A stretch of 64,000 nucleotides of DNA, taken from Alistipes communis (lineage in GTDB: Bacteria; Bacteroidota; Bacteroidia; Bacteroidales; Rikenellaceae). The notes below the pieces were generated by a model, which ran no database searches, was not told the DNA's origin, and saw only the letters and a program-made list of their open reading frames with translations. The stretch is from contig NZ_AP019735.1 in NCBI RefSeq assembly GCF_006542665.1, positions 2,728,001 to 2,792,000 on the forward strand, read 5' to 3'. Of the stretch, positions 52,085-60,957 are shown one piece after another. Within the stretch, counting starts at the first letter, position 1; each line of letters begins with the position of its first letter. Both the position numbers and the translations under genes were made by a program.

Positions 52085-52308
52085 ATATTTCCCGGCCTTC
52101 ATCCGAAACCGCGGCCGGCCCGACGACGGACTGTACGACGGTACGGAACGATCCCTCCTTGCCGGGAAAATAGTTGCGGATATTGCTCGGTCCGACGTTT
52201 GCGGCGTCGGCGATCTCGCGATGCGACGTCCCGCGAATCCTCTGATACGAAAGATCCGTGCGGCTTGTCGCAGAATTTCGGCACCTATCCTCTTTTTACG
52301 CTTTGCAT
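52085..52308 (-). pseudogene. Frameshifted TetR-family regulator fragment
   Basis: From the ATG at 52308 the minus strand reads MQSVK, then in a second frame RIGAEILRQAARIFRIRGFA, then in a third frame TSHREIADAANVGPSNIRNY followed by FPGKEGSFRTVV. Joined, this is a normal TetR N-terminal helix-turn-helix. Two single-base losses, one in the A run near 52294 and one in the CCC near 52231, explain the breaks. No ligand-binding domain can be followed beyond about 52085. It may once have regulated the three plus-strand genes converging on it. Confidence 0.6.
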
Positions 52309-52435
52309 GTTTGCACCTTTTCGAGACGCAACGCAGAGGAAATTCCGTCGGATACGCAATACCGAATTATAGCGATTTCGACATCGGCCGAAGGCCCTGG
52401 GTGTGGAGTCCGTCCGCGGTACGTGCGTGCGGAAT
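52309..52435. other. Short spacer without visible gene
   Basis: Between the TetR remnant and the 3' end of the histidine kinase gene. Together with 51899-52084 no further coding frame could be supported. Confidence 0.4.
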
Positions 52436-54151
52436 TCACACGGGCAGCAGGATCGAGAAGCGGCTGCCCTTGCCGATCTCGCTTTCGACGCCGATCGTGC
52501 CGCCGTGCGCCTCGACGAACTCCTTGGAAATGGCCAGCCCCAATCCGCTGCCCTGTACCTTGGTGCCCGGTACGCGGAAATAGCGTTCGAAAATGCTCTT
52601 GTGGTAACGCGGGTCGATGCCCCGTCCGAAATCCCGCACGTAGATTTCGACCGCCTTTTCGTGCTGTACGGCGCCCACGATGATGCGCGATTTTTCGGGC
52701 GAGTGGTGGATGGCGTTCGACAGCAGGTTGGTGATGACCCACGCGATCTTTTCGCTGTCGACGAACAGTTTCGAGATTTTTTCGGGGTATTCCACCTCGA
52801 CGAAACAGCAGAACCGCTCGGCCAATACCTGCGTCGCCTTGACGGCGTAGTCGATCAGTTCGATCGGCTTGGTGATCTTGGGCATGAGTTTGAGCTTGCC
52901 GGTCTCGATCTGCGTCATGTTGAGCAATTCGCCCGTGATCGAGAGAAGACGGTCGCTGCTGTCGCGGATACTCCCGACCAGCTGCTTCTGTTCGTCGTTG
53001 AGCTTGCCGAGCCGGTCGTCGCCGAGCAGTTGCAGACTCATCAGGATCGACGAGATCGGGGTCTTCATCTCATGCGAGACGGTCGAGATGAAGTTGGTCT
53101 TGGCCGAATCCAGTTCCTTGTATTTGGTGACGTTGCTCAGGATAATCAGGTTGCCGACGAACTGTTGTTCGCGTCCGCCGACAGGTGTGATGTAGAGCGG
53201 CGTGTTCTCCATTTGGAAGTAGCTCTCCTTGTTGTCGGCGTAGATTTTCAGTGGCTCTCCTCCGGTCGATCGCTTTTCTCCGTAAAGCTCGCGCATCAGA
53301 CGGCGCAGCAGGTCGTTGGAGAGGGCGACCTCGGCGGCGTTGCGGCCGACGACCTCCGCTTGCAGATTCAGCACCGCGAGCGCTTCGCGGTTCATGAAGA
53401 GGATCTTGCGGTCGGGGCCGAGACCGATGATCGGCTCGTGGAGCGTATCGACGATCGCTTCGATGCGTTTCTTGGCCGTCATCAGGTCGTCGAGCGAACT
53501 GCGGCGGTATTCGTCGAGCTTGGCCGCCATGTCGTTGAACGATTCGGCTACGGATTCGAATTCACGGTTGCCCGTGAAGTCGAGCCGTTGCTGGTAGTTG
53601 TGGTTGGCGATTTCGCGGATGCCCTTTTTCAGTTCGTCGATGGGACGCAGCACCAGCCGCGGAAACCATACCAGAATGGCGCCGGCACTGACGACGCAGA
53701 GCGCCGCCACGACGATCAGCCACCACATCACGTAGTCGGCGCGTTCCTCGACGGCCGAACTTTTGGCGCGGATGGCCGCCATGTTGAGTTCCATGATGCG
53801 CAGCAGGTCCTGGCGCACCGTTTGCAGTTCGGCCTCGGTGACGGGGTCGCTCAGCGCCGCGATATGGCGGCCGAGCTCCGATGTCATCTCCCGTTCGCTG
53901 ATCTCGGTGATATTTTGTTGTTGGAGGGCGAGACTCTGCCGCAGGGTGTGCCGCGAAACGGAATCTTCGCCGATGTCGTTGAGCGAACGCAGCATGTCGG
54001 CGGCGTATTGCAACGAGTTGTAATTGTCGGCCAGAATGGTTCCCGTGGCGCGCGAAAGCTGCCGCACGTAGCTGACCGACTGGATGCCGAGCAGCACGAT
54101 CATGGCGAAAAGAATGCCGATGCCCAATGTGAGCCTTCGTTGTATTTTCAT
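52436..54151 (-). CDS. HAMP/PAS sensor histidine kinase (kinase half of split Kdp sensor)
   Basis: 571 residues. TM1 (~8-28), a periplasmic helical region (30-138), TM2 (~141-165), HAMP (~165-218), PAS (~228-345), HisKA with phospho-His H360 in STVSHEMKTPISS, and HATPase with NLLSNAIHH, DFGRGIDPRY and GSGLGLAISKEF. It begins 2 bp after a stand-alone KdpD N-terminal sensor and ends the kdp gene cluster, so it likely supplies the kinase missing from that protein and phosphorylates the NtrC-type regulator at 61101 (inference). Confidence 0.9.
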   Translation of the reverse strand: MKIQRRLTLGIGILFAMIVLLGIQSVSYVRQLSRATGTILADNYNSLQYAADMLRSLNDIGEDSVSRHTLRQSLALQQQNITEISEREMTSELGRHIAALSDPVTEAELQTVRQDLLRIMELNMAAIRAKSSAVEERADYVMWWLIVVAALCVVSAGAILVWFPRLVLRPIDELKKGIREIANHNYQQRLDFTGNREFESVAESFNDMAAKLDEYRRSSLDDLMTAKKRIEAIVDTLHEPIIGLGPDRKILFMNREALAVLNLQAEVVGRNAAEVALSNDLLRRLMRELYGEKRSTGGEPLKIYADNKESYFQMENTPLYITPVGGREQQFVGNLIILSNVTKYKELDSAKTNFISTVSHEMKTPISSILMSLQLLGDDRLGKLNDEQKQLVGSIRDSSDRLLSITGELLNMTQIETGKLKLMPKITKPIELIDYAVKATQVLAERFCCFVEVEYPEKISKLFVDSEKIAWVITNLLSNAIHHSPEKSRIIVGAVQHEKAVEIYVRDFGRGIDPRYHKSIFERYFRVPGTKVQGSGLGLAISKEFVEAHGGTIGVESEIGKGSRFSILLPV

Positions 54152-54153
54152 GG

Positions 54154-55284
54154 TTATGACAATATATACAGGTCGATGTTCATGCGCGACAGTCTGCCGA
54201 TGAGGCGGCGCATCCCGACGACGTTTTTCAACAGCGAAAATAGTGAAAATTCGGGTCGGCCGACGCAGACGATATTGATTTTTTGTTCGCGGCAGATCTC
54301 CACGATCGTCTCGACCGGACGGTTGGAGTGTACCTGCCGGATCTGACCGCCGAGTTCGGTGGCCAGATTGAGGTTGTTGATCAGGTAGCGCTGGTTGGCA
54401 AGCGGGATGCGGTCGGCGGTCTCGCGGTCGCTCTGGACGTAGAGTACGATGAACGAACTGTTGAGATGCGTGGCCAGACGCGCGGTTTTGCGGATCAGGC
54501 GGCGGGCGCGTTTCTCGCTGCTGTCGATCACGGCCAACAGCTTGTCGTGCAGCAGGGCGGGTTTCTCCGTCACTTCGTTTTCCACCTTCTTCTCGACGCG
54601 CAGCGCCACCTCCTTCAAGGCGAGTTCGCGCAGTTGCAGGATGTTCTCCTGCCGGAAGAAGTTGCTCAGGGCGGTCGGCACCTTGTCGGGTTTGTAGATT
54701 TTACCCGCTTTGAGCCGTTCGATCAGTTCGTCGGCCGTCAGGTCGATGTTCACCACCTCGTCGGCCGTCGCCAGCACGCTGTCGGGCACCCGTTCGTGGA
54801 CTTCGATGCCGGTGATCTCCTGCACTTGTTCGTTCACCCCTTCGATGTGTTGGATGTTGACGGCCGAGATGACGCTGATACCCGCGTCGAGGATCTGCAT
54901 CACGTCCTGCCACCGTTTGGGATTTGCGCTGCCCTCGATGTTGGTGTGCGCCAGTTCGTCGACCACGACGATATCGGGGTGGAGGTTGATGATGGCCTGC
55001 ATATCCATCTCTTCGAGCTCCTTGCCCTTGTAGAAGAGCTTGCGGCGCGGAATGAACGGAAGCCCTTCGGTGAGGGCTTCCGTTTCGGGACGGCCGTGCG
55101 TCTCGATGTAACCGATCTGGACGTCCACGCCTGCGTCGAGCAGTTGGTGCGCCTCCTGCAACATGCGGTAGGTCTTGCCCACGCCGGCACTCATGCCGAT
55201 GTAGACCTTGAATTTCCCGCGGTGCGAGGCTTTGATCAGGGCGAGAAAGTGCTCGGCGCTTCGCCGGGTGTCCTGTGTATCCAT
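54154..55284 (-). CDS. kdpD: Stand-alone KdpD N-terminal sensor with USP-like domain
   Basis: 376 residues. It contains only the cytosolic KdpD part: FKVYIGMSAGVGKTYRMLQE (Walker A-like, residues 30-38), IVVVDELAHTN (Walker B-like), SAVNIQHIEGVNEQVQEITG, then a universal-stress-protein-like domain with FIVLYVQSDRE and IVCVGRPEFSLF. Full-length KdpD (~890 residues) continues with four membrane helices and a histidine kinase, absent here. The adjacent kinase gene probably completes it. It senses K+ or ATP limitation together with Kdp. Confidence 0.9.
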   Translation of the reverse strand: MDTQDTRRSAEHFLALIKASHRGKFKVYIGMSAGVGKTYRMLQEAHQLLDAGVDVQIGYIETHGRPETEALTEGLPFIPRRKLFYKGKELEEMDMQAIINLHPDIVVVDELAHTNIEGSANPKRWQDVMQILDAGISVISAVNIQHIEGVNEQVQEITGIEVHERVPDSVLATADEVVNIDLTADELIERLKAGKIYKPDKVPTALSNFFRQENILQLRELALKEVALRVEKKVENEVTEKPALLHDKLLAVIDSSEKRARRLIRKTARLATHLNSSFIVLYVQSDRETADRIPLANQRYLINNLNLATELGGQIRQVHSNRPVETIVEICREQKINIVCVGRPEFSLFSLLKNVVGMRRLIGRLSRMNIDLYILS

Positions 55285-55289
55285 AGTTA

Positions 55290-56018
55290 TTACATTCTGA
55301 ATGAAAATCCTCCGACAAAGTTAACGTCGTCGAGAGCAGGATTCCAAATCAGATTGGTGAAAATTCCGATTTTCATGCCGTCGGCACCCTTGATGTCCCA
55401 GGTCTTGCCGGCATTGAGGAAGACGTTCTGCACGTAGAAGTCGCGATCGCCGCAGTTGTAGGTCGTGGCGGCATTCCAGGGCACCATGCCCACGCCGGCC
55501 TTCATGTCGACCGTCTTCACCGTGAAAGGATAGGCCACCTCGAAATAGGAAGCATAGGCGCGTTCTCCTTTGTCGTTCCGGTCGGCGGCGCCGAACAGAA
55601 TCGTGTACCACGACAACGTGAAGGGCAGTTTTTCCGATACGACCCAGCTCGCGCCTACCTCGATGCGGTGGGGGGAATGGCTGTCGAATATGAAATAGCG
55701 GTCGTCGTCATGTCCGGTCCAGTAGAGGTCGGCCACCGAAAGCGTCACGGGCCCCAGCTGGTAGGCCAGCGTGAGATCCATCTCCTTGTAGCCGCTGTCG
55801 CTGAAATCGATCGACCCCCATGCCGTTACCGAGAAGTTTCCGGCCGTCATGGTCAGCGTGGGCTGCAAGGCCGGGCCCGACTCCTTGACGCCGCGCCAGT
55901 AATACGAGCTTACGAGATCGGAACCGCCGCTGAACGATACCCCTTTGTCTTGAGCGGCGACGTGATTCGTTCCAAACATGGCTGCCGTAGCCAATACTCC
56001 GAGTAAAATACGTTTCAT
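55290..56018 (-). CDS. TorF-family putative outer-membrane porin in the kdp operon
   Basis: 242 residues from ATG 56018, which begins a signal peptide ending NHVAAQ; the frame extends to 56084 but without signal features. Repeated amphipathic strands end in a C-terminal aromatic/Met strand (VNFVGGFSFRM). SGGSDLVSSYYWRGVKESGP at the mature N-terminus is typical of the TorF/Gcw_chp porin-like family. It lies 5 bp upstream of kdpD; its place suggests it helps K+ cross the outer membrane, or acts as an accessory sensor part (inference). Confidence 0.8.
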   Translation of the reverse strand: MKRILLGVLATAAMFGTNHVAAQDKGVSFSGGSDLVSSYYWRGVKESGPALQPTLTMTAGNFSVTAWGSIDFSDSGYKEMDLTLAYQLGPVTLSVADLYWTGHDDDRYFIFDSHSPHRIEVGASWVVSEKLPFTLSWYTILFGAADRNDKGERAYASYFEVAYPFTVKTVDMKAGVGMVPWNAATTYNCGDRDFYVQNVFLNAGKTWDIKGADGMKIGIFTNLIWNPALDDVNFVGGFSFRM

Positions 56019-56171
56019 AGAATTTAAAAGATTTCTTCGTTGATTGTTGATGATTCGGGTTTGTTTTTCCGTCCGTGGCGCCACGGAACCCGTTTCCGGG
56101 CCCGGGCGTACGCGACGGGAAATAGAGGGTTTGCGCAGTCTGACTTGCGAAAGCAGGATGACCGACAGGGG

Positions 56172-56258
56172 TCAGATCAGATCCGTAATCAGAAATACGA
56201 CCAGAAAAACGATCAGTACGATCAGCCACCGTTTGGTCGGTTTATCCAACTTTTTCAT
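56172..56258 (-). CDS. 28-residue single-helix membrane microprotein downstream of kdpC
   Basis: ATG at 56258, stop at 56174-56172. It starts MKKLDKPTKRW, followed by one hydrophobic helix LIVLIVFLVVFLITDLI: a positive N-terminal tail with a membrane span. It begins 14 bp after kdpC, the same spacing that separates kdpA, kdpB and kdpC, which supports a real gene. Function unknown; it could modulate KdpFABC or the sensor. The 153 bp to the next gene has no coding frame and contains the palindrome TCCGTGGCGCCACGGA at 56072-56087. Confidence 0.65.
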   Translation of the reverse strand: MKKLDKPTKRWLIVLIVFLVVFLITDLI

Positions 56259-56272
56259 AAGTTCCGCACACG

Positions 56273-56842
56273 CTATTTGTTCTGTGCGGCGTCCAACGCC
56301 ACATTCAGTTTCAGAACATTGACCTTATAGGTGCCGAAGAGTCCGAGCCACGGTTTGTGGATATTCTCCTCGACGATCTTCTTCACCTCGGCTTCGGACA
56401 TGCCGCGGGCTCCGGCGACGCGGCGGATCTGAACTTCGGCGCCGCGGATCGAGATGTCGGGATCGAGGCCCGAACCGCTCGCGGTCACCATCTCGGCGGG
56501 AACCTCCTCGCGCGAGAGGTAGGGGTGGGCGGCGAGGAACGCATCGATGCGCTCCTCCACCTGGGCCAGATATTCGGGATTGTTCGTGCCCTTGTTGCTG
56601 CCGCCCGAACCTCCGCCGTTGTAATCCACGTTCGACGGACGTCCCCAGAAATAGACGCTGTCCGTAAAGACCTGGCCTACGTTGGCAGCGCCGACCACCT
56701 TGCCGTTATAGGTCACCACGGGAGCCTCTCCGTCGTTGGGCGATGCCACCCATGCCACGAGGCGCAGTACCAATACATAACCGACGAACAGCACGACGCA
56801 CATCGCCAGCGTTATCTTGATTGAAATCCAAAGATTTTTCAT
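56273..56842 (-). CDS. kdpC: K+-transporting ATPase subunit C
   Basis: 189 residues. A single N-terminal helix (ITLAMCVVLFVGYVLVLRLV) precedes the periplasmic domain with YFWGRPSNVDYNGGGSGGSN, EMVTASGSGLDPDISIRGAE and VRRVAGARGMSEAEVKK-type segments diagnostic of KdpC. It stabilises the KdpFABC complex. 15 bp after kdpB. Confidence 0.95.
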   Translation of the reverse strand: MKNLWISIKITLAMCVVLFVGYVLVLRLVAWVASPNDGEAPVVTYNGKVVGAANVGQVFTDSVYFWGRPSNVDYNGGGSGGSNKGTNNPEYLAQVEERIDAFLAAHPYLSREEVPAEMVTASGSGLDPDISIRGAEVQIRRVAGARGMSEAEVKKIVEENIHKPWLGLFGTYKVNVLKLNVALDAAQNK

Positions 56843-56857
56843 GATTCAAGCAATAAA

Positions 56858-58900
56858 TTAAAAGAACACACTTACTAACATGTCGATCAGTTTGATGCCG
56901 ATGAACGGAACGATGATGCCGCCCAGACCGTAGATGAAGAGGTTGCGGCGCAACAGGGCCGAGGCTCCGATCGGTTTGTAAGCGACGCCGCGCAGGGCCA
57001 GCGGAATCAGCAGCGGGATGATGATCGCGTTGAAGATCACCGCCGAGAGAATGGCGCTTTCGGGCGAATGCAGGTGCATGATATTCAGCGTTTGCAGAGC
57101 CGGAATCGAGGTGATGAACAGAGCCGGAACAATGGCGAAGTATTTGGCTACGTCGTTGGCGATGGAGAAGGTCGTCAGCGTGCCGCGCGTCATCAGGAGC
57201 TGCTTGCCGATCTCGACGATCTCGATCAACTTCGTGGGGTCGTTGTCCAGGTCGACCATGTTGCCCGCCTCCTTGGCGGCCTGCGTACCGCTGTTCATCG
57301 CAACGCCCACGTCGGCCTGAGCCAGCGCCGGAGCGTCGTTCGTACCGTCGCCCATCATGGCCACCAGTTTGCCGGCGCGCTGTTCGCGCTTGATGTACTC
57401 CATCTTGTCCTCGGGCTTGGCCTCGGCGATGAAGTCGTCCACGCCTGCCTGCTCGGCGATGTATTTCGCCGTCAGCGGATTGTCGCCCGTCACCATCACG
57501 GTCTTCACGCCCATCTTGCGCAGACGCTCGAAACGTTCGCGGATACCCGTCTTGATGATGTCCTGCAATTCGATCACACCTTTGATCTGTTCGTTTTCCG
57601 AGACCACGAGCGGCGTACCGCCGTTCTCCGAGATCGTGCGCACGATCTTTTCCACCTCCGGCGAGAAGCCGTTGCCCGCTTTCCGGACGATCGCACGGAT
57701 TGCCTCCGAAGCGCCCTTGCGGATGCGGGTGCCGTCGGGCATGTCTACGCCCGAACACTTGGTCTCGGCCGTGAACTTCACCATGTGTACGCCCACCAAA
57801 TCGGTCTGGCTGAACCGGAAGCCCTGTTCGCGTCCCAGTTCGACGATGGATTTGCCTTCGGGGGTCTCATCGGCCGCGGAGGAGAGGACGCAGAGCCGGA
57901 GAAAATCCTTGGGGCTCACTCCATTGACAGGATAGAACTTGGTGGCTTTGCGATTGCCGATGGTGATCGTACCGGTCTTGTCCAGCAGCAGCGTATCGAT
58001 GTCGCCGGCGGTTTCGACGGCCTTGCCCGACTTGGTGATGACGTTGGCTTGCAGGGCGCGGTCCATACCGGCGATGCCGATAGCCGACAGCAGACCGCCG
58101 ATAGTGGTCGGGATCAGGCAGACGAACAGCGAAATAAACGCTGCGACGGTGATGTTGGCACCCACGTAATCGGCGAACGGTTTGAGCGTGGCGCAAACGA
58201 TCACGAAGACGATCGTGAAGCCTGCGAGCAGGATGGTCAGCGCAATCTCGTTCGGGGTTTTCTGGCGCGAGGAACCTTCCACGAGGGCGATCATCTTGTC
58301 AAGGAAACTCTCGCCCGGCTGTACGGTCACTTTTACCAGAATACGGTCGGAAAGAACCTTCGTACCGCCCGTGACCGAACTCTTGTCGCCGCCCGCCTCG
58401 CGGATCACCGGGGCCGATTCGCCCGTGATGGCGCTCTCGTCGATCGACGCCAGACCTTCGATAATCTCGCCGTCGGCGGGAATGGTATCTCCGGCGACGC
58501 ATTCGAACACGTCGCCCTTGCGCAGTGCCGAGCTGCTGACGATATGCGACTGTCCGTCCTTCTCGATCCGTTTGGCAGGGGTCTCCTCACGGGTCTTGCG
58601 CAGCGAATCGGCCTGTGCCTTGCCGCGTGCTTCGGCGATGGCCTCGGCGAAATTGGCGAAGAGCACCGTGGCCAGCAGGACCAGGAAGATCACGATATTG
58701 TAGCCCAGCGAACCCTGCGACGTGTTTCCTGTCACGGCGATCCAGACAATCAGCAGCAGCATGACGAACGTTACGACCTCGACGGTGAACATGATCGGAT
58801 TCTTGATCATCACACGCGGATCGAGCTTGCGGAACGACTCAACGAAGCTTGCGTTTACAAGCTGTTTGTTGAACAACGAATTATTTACTCGATTTTTCAT
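56858..58900 (-). CDS. kdpB: K+-transporting ATPase ATP-binding subunit B
   Basis: 680 residues, a P-type ATPase. Motifs: DESAITGESAPVIREAGGDK (actuator), LLLDKTGTITIGNRKAT (phosphorylated Asp), KGASEAIRAIV (nucleotide binding), VMVTGDNPLTAKYIAEQAGV and MMGDGTNDAPALAQADVGVA. It drives ATP-dependent K+ uptake with KdpA. 14 bp after kdpA. Confidence 0.97.
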   Translation of the reverse strand: MKNRVNNSLFNKQLVNASFVESFRKLDPRVMIKNPIMFTVEVVTFVMLLLIVWIAVTGNTSQGSLGYNIVIFLVLLATVLFANFAEAIAEARGKAQADSLRKTREETPAKRIEKDGQSHIVSSSALRKGDVFECVAGDTIPADGEIIEGLASIDESAITGESAPVIREAGGDKSSVTGGTKVLSDRILVKVTVQPGESFLDKMIALVEGSSRQKTPNEIALTILLAGFTIVFVIVCATLKPFADYVGANITVAAFISLFVCLIPTTIGGLLSAIGIAGMDRALQANVITKSGKAVETAGDIDTLLLDKTGTITIGNRKATKFYPVNGVSPKDFLRLCVLSSAADETPEGKSIVELGREQGFRFSQTDLVGVHMVKFTAETKCSGVDMPDGTRIRKGASEAIRAIVRKAGNGFSPEVEKIVRTISENGGTPLVVSENEQIKGVIELQDIIKTGIRERFERLRKMGVKTVMVTGDNPLTAKYIAEQAGVDDFIAEAKPEDKMEYIKREQRAGKLVAMMGDGTNDAPALAQADVGVAMNSGTQAAKEAGNMVDLDNDPTKLIEIVEIGKQLLMTRGTLTTFSIANDVAKYFAIVPALFITSIPALQTLNIMHLHSPESAILSAVIFNAIIIPLLIPLALRGVAYKPIGASALLRRNLFIYGLGGIIVPFIGIKLIDMLVSVFF

Positions 58901-58914
58901 TTTTCAAATCCGGA

Positions 58915-60606
58915 TTAGAAACTTAAATAATCGGCGATGGGACCCAGAGCCTGTGCCGGGAAGAACGAGAGGGCGGCCACGATGATGATGACGGCGAAGG
59001 TCATCAGCGAGAAGGTGAACGTGTCGGTCTTCAACGTGCCGGCGCTCTCGGGGACGAATTTCTTCGAGGCGAGCAGTCCGGCGATGGCCACCTGTCCCAC
59101 GATCGGGAAATAACGGCCCATGATCAGGGCGATACCGGTCATGATATTCCAGAACGGCGTGTTGTCGCTGAGTCCCTCGAAGCCCGAACCGTTGTTTGCC
59201 GCAGCCGAGGTGTACTCGTAGAGCATTTCGCTCAGGCCGTGGAACGAGGGGTTGTTCAGCCACCCGATTTCGGGGTTCGCGGCGGCCACGGCGGCGGAAA
59301 TACCCGTACCGACGAGGATCAGGAAGGGGTGCATCAGTACGACCATCGTGGCGATCTTCATTTCGCGCGCTTCGACCTTATGTCCGAGGAATTCGGGCGT
59401 GCGGCCCACCATCAGTCCGCTGATGAAGACGGCGATGATGAGGAAGGCGAAGTAGTTCATCCAGCCCACGCCGACACCGCCGAACCAGCAGTTGATCTGC
59501 ATGTTGAGCATCTGCATCATACCGCTCAGCGGGGTCTGCGAATCGTGCATCGAGTTCACCGAGCCGTTCGAGGTGACGGTCGTCACCATGCCCCACATGG
59601 CCGAAGCGGCCGAACCGATGCGGATCTCCTTGCCCTCCATCGAGCCGAGGTCCTGCGCGATGCCCATTTCGTCGATATTGGGGTTGCCGCCCATCTCCTG
59701 CGGAACGGAGACGAAGATACCGGCCGTGAAGGCGAAGAGCATCACGCCGAAGATCCAGGCGGCCAGCTTGCGGCGACGGACGTAGAAGCCGAAAGCCCAG
59801 GCCATCGCCATCGGGATGATCAGAATCGACCAGCACTCCAACATATTCGTGAAGGCGTTGGGATTTTCGAGCGGGTGCGAAGAGTTGACGCCGAAATAAC
59901 CGCCGCCGTTGGTACCCAGCTGTTTGATCGGCACGATAGCGGCCGTGGGGCCTTGCGAGATGACCTGCTCCTGGCCTTCGAGCGTCGTGATGGTCTGTTT
60001 GCCGTCGAACGACATCGGGGTGCCGTTGATCACCAGCAGGATACCGACCAGAAGCGACAGGGGCATCAGGATACGGGTCGTGCTCTTGACCAGATAGACC
60101 CAGAAGTTGCCGATGGCCTTCGTGGTCTTCGCTGCCAGCGCCTTCATGATGCCGGCCATGGCGGCCATGCCGCACGCTGCGGTGATGAACTGGAAGAGCA
60201 TGATGACGAACAACTGCGTAAAATAGGTGAGACCCGTCTCGCCGCTGTAATGCTGCAAGTTGCAGTTGACCATGAACGAGATGCAGGTGTTGAACGCCAA
60301 GTCGGGGGTCTGGTTGGCGTTGCCGTCGGGGTTGAGCGGCAGCCAGCTCTGGCAGCAGAGCAACACCATACCCCAGAAGAACCAGAAGAGGTTGACCATC
60401 AGCAGAGCTTTGAGGAACTTCTTCCAGTCCATATCCTCGTCGGGATCGATGCTGCATACCTTGTAAATGCCCCTTTCGAGCGGAGCCATGAAGTCGAGCC
60501 ACGTGCGCTCGCCTCGGTAGACTTTGGCAATGTAGCGGCCCAGCGGATAACAGAGCACCACCAGAGCCACCCATTGCAGAATTACGCCTAAAATTTCCGT
60601 ATTCAT
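58915..60606 (-). CDS. kdpA: K+-transporting ATPase K+-binding subunit A
   Basis: 563 residues. Selectivity-filter loops of the superfamily of K+ transporters are present, e.g. AFNTCISFMVNCNLQHYSGE and QLGTNGGGYFGVNSSHPLEN. About ten membrane helices. It carries the K+ path of KdpFABC; kdpF lies 27 bp upstream. Confidence 0.96.
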   Translation of the reverse strand: MNTEILGVILQWVALVVLCYPLGRYIAKVYRGERTWLDFMAPLERGIYKVCSIDPDEDMDWKKFLKALLMVNLFWFFWGMVLLCCQSWLPLNPDGNANQTPDLAFNTCISFMVNCNLQHYSGETGLTYFTQLFVIMLFQFITAACGMAAMAGIMKALAAKTTKAIGNFWVYLVKSTTRILMPLSLLVGILLVINGTPMSFDGKQTITTLEGQEQVISQGPTAAIVPIKQLGTNGGGYFGVNSSHPLENPNAFTNMLECWSILIIPMAMAWAFGFYVRRRKLAAWIFGVMLFAFTAGIFVSVPQEMGGNPNIDEMGIAQDLGSMEGKEIRIGSAASAMWGMVTTVTSNGSVNSMHDSQTPLSGMMQMLNMQINCWFGGVGVGWMNYFAFLIIAVFISGLMVGRTPEFLGHKVEAREMKIATMVVLMHPFLILVGTGISAAVAAANPEIGWLNNPSFHGLSEMLYEYTSAAANNGSGFEGLSDNTPFWNIMTGIALIMGRYFPIVGQVAIAGLLASKKFVPESAGTLKTDTFTFSLMTFAVIIIVAALSFFPAQALGPIADYLSF

Positions 60607-60633
60607 TTATTTATCGTTTTACGGGTCAGACAA

Positions 60634-60714
60634 TCAGAATTTTTCGGGTTTAACGAGCACATACATCAAGTAGATGAATCCGATGATACTCAGAATAAGC
60701 AATCCTGTAAACAT
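60634..60714 (-). CDS. kdpF: K+-transporting ATPase subunit F (microprotein)
   Basis: 26 residues beginning MFTGLLILSIIGFIYLMYVL and ending VKPEKF: one membrane helix and the conserved KPE(K/R)F end of KdpF, which stabilises the complex. ATG 60714, stop 60636-60634, directly upstream of kdpA. Only 6 nt after the stop of the preceding small gene. Confidence 0.9.
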   Translation of the reverse strand: MFTGLLILSIIGFIYLMYVLVKPEKF

Positions 60715-60720
60715 TTTCCA

Positions 60721-60816
60721 TTAAATTTTTTCGAACCAATCCACACATTTGAAATAAAACCAATAGCACAACGCCCCTAAGGCGCAGAGCAGGATGAAAA
60801 GTACGATTGCATTCAT
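60721..60816 (-). CDS. 31-residue membrane microprotein upstream of kdpF
   Basis: Starts MNAIVLFILLCALGALCYWF and ends YFKCVDWFEKI: one hydrophobic helix with an aromatic tail. Its ATG overlaps the TGA of the previous small gene (ATGA arrangement) and its TAA lies 6 nt before kdpF, giving a fully packed chain of small genes. No named family recognised; probably a helper of the Kdp complex or its sensor (inference). Confidence 0.7.
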   Translation of the reverse strand: MNAIVLFILLCALGALCYWFYFKCVDWFEKI

Positions 60817-60923
60817 CGCTTCAGCTTTTTTGAGTTAGACAACTTTTTCACGAAACCGCACATCATGCGATCGAACAGGCATCCGATGCCGCAAAAAAAC
60901 AGAATCATTGGTATCACCTGCAT
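60813..60923 (-). CDS. 36-residue membrane microprotein, first gene of the kdp operon
   Basis: Starts MQVIPMILFFCGIGCLFDRM and ends with a basic tail containing KKLSNSKKLKR. A GGAGG sequence lies 8 nt before the ATG on the minus strand (plus-strand CCTCC near 60931), and the stop TGA overlaps the next ATG, so translational coupling is likely. One short hydrophobic helix followed by a cationic cytoplasmic tail. It lies just downstream of the candidate sigma-54 promoter. Function unknown. Confidence 0.65.
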   Translation of the reverse strand: MQVIPMILFFCGIGCLFDRMMCGFVKKLSNSKKLKR

Positions 60924-60957
60924 TTCGCATCCTCCGTTTGGTTCGTGCCGACTTCTA

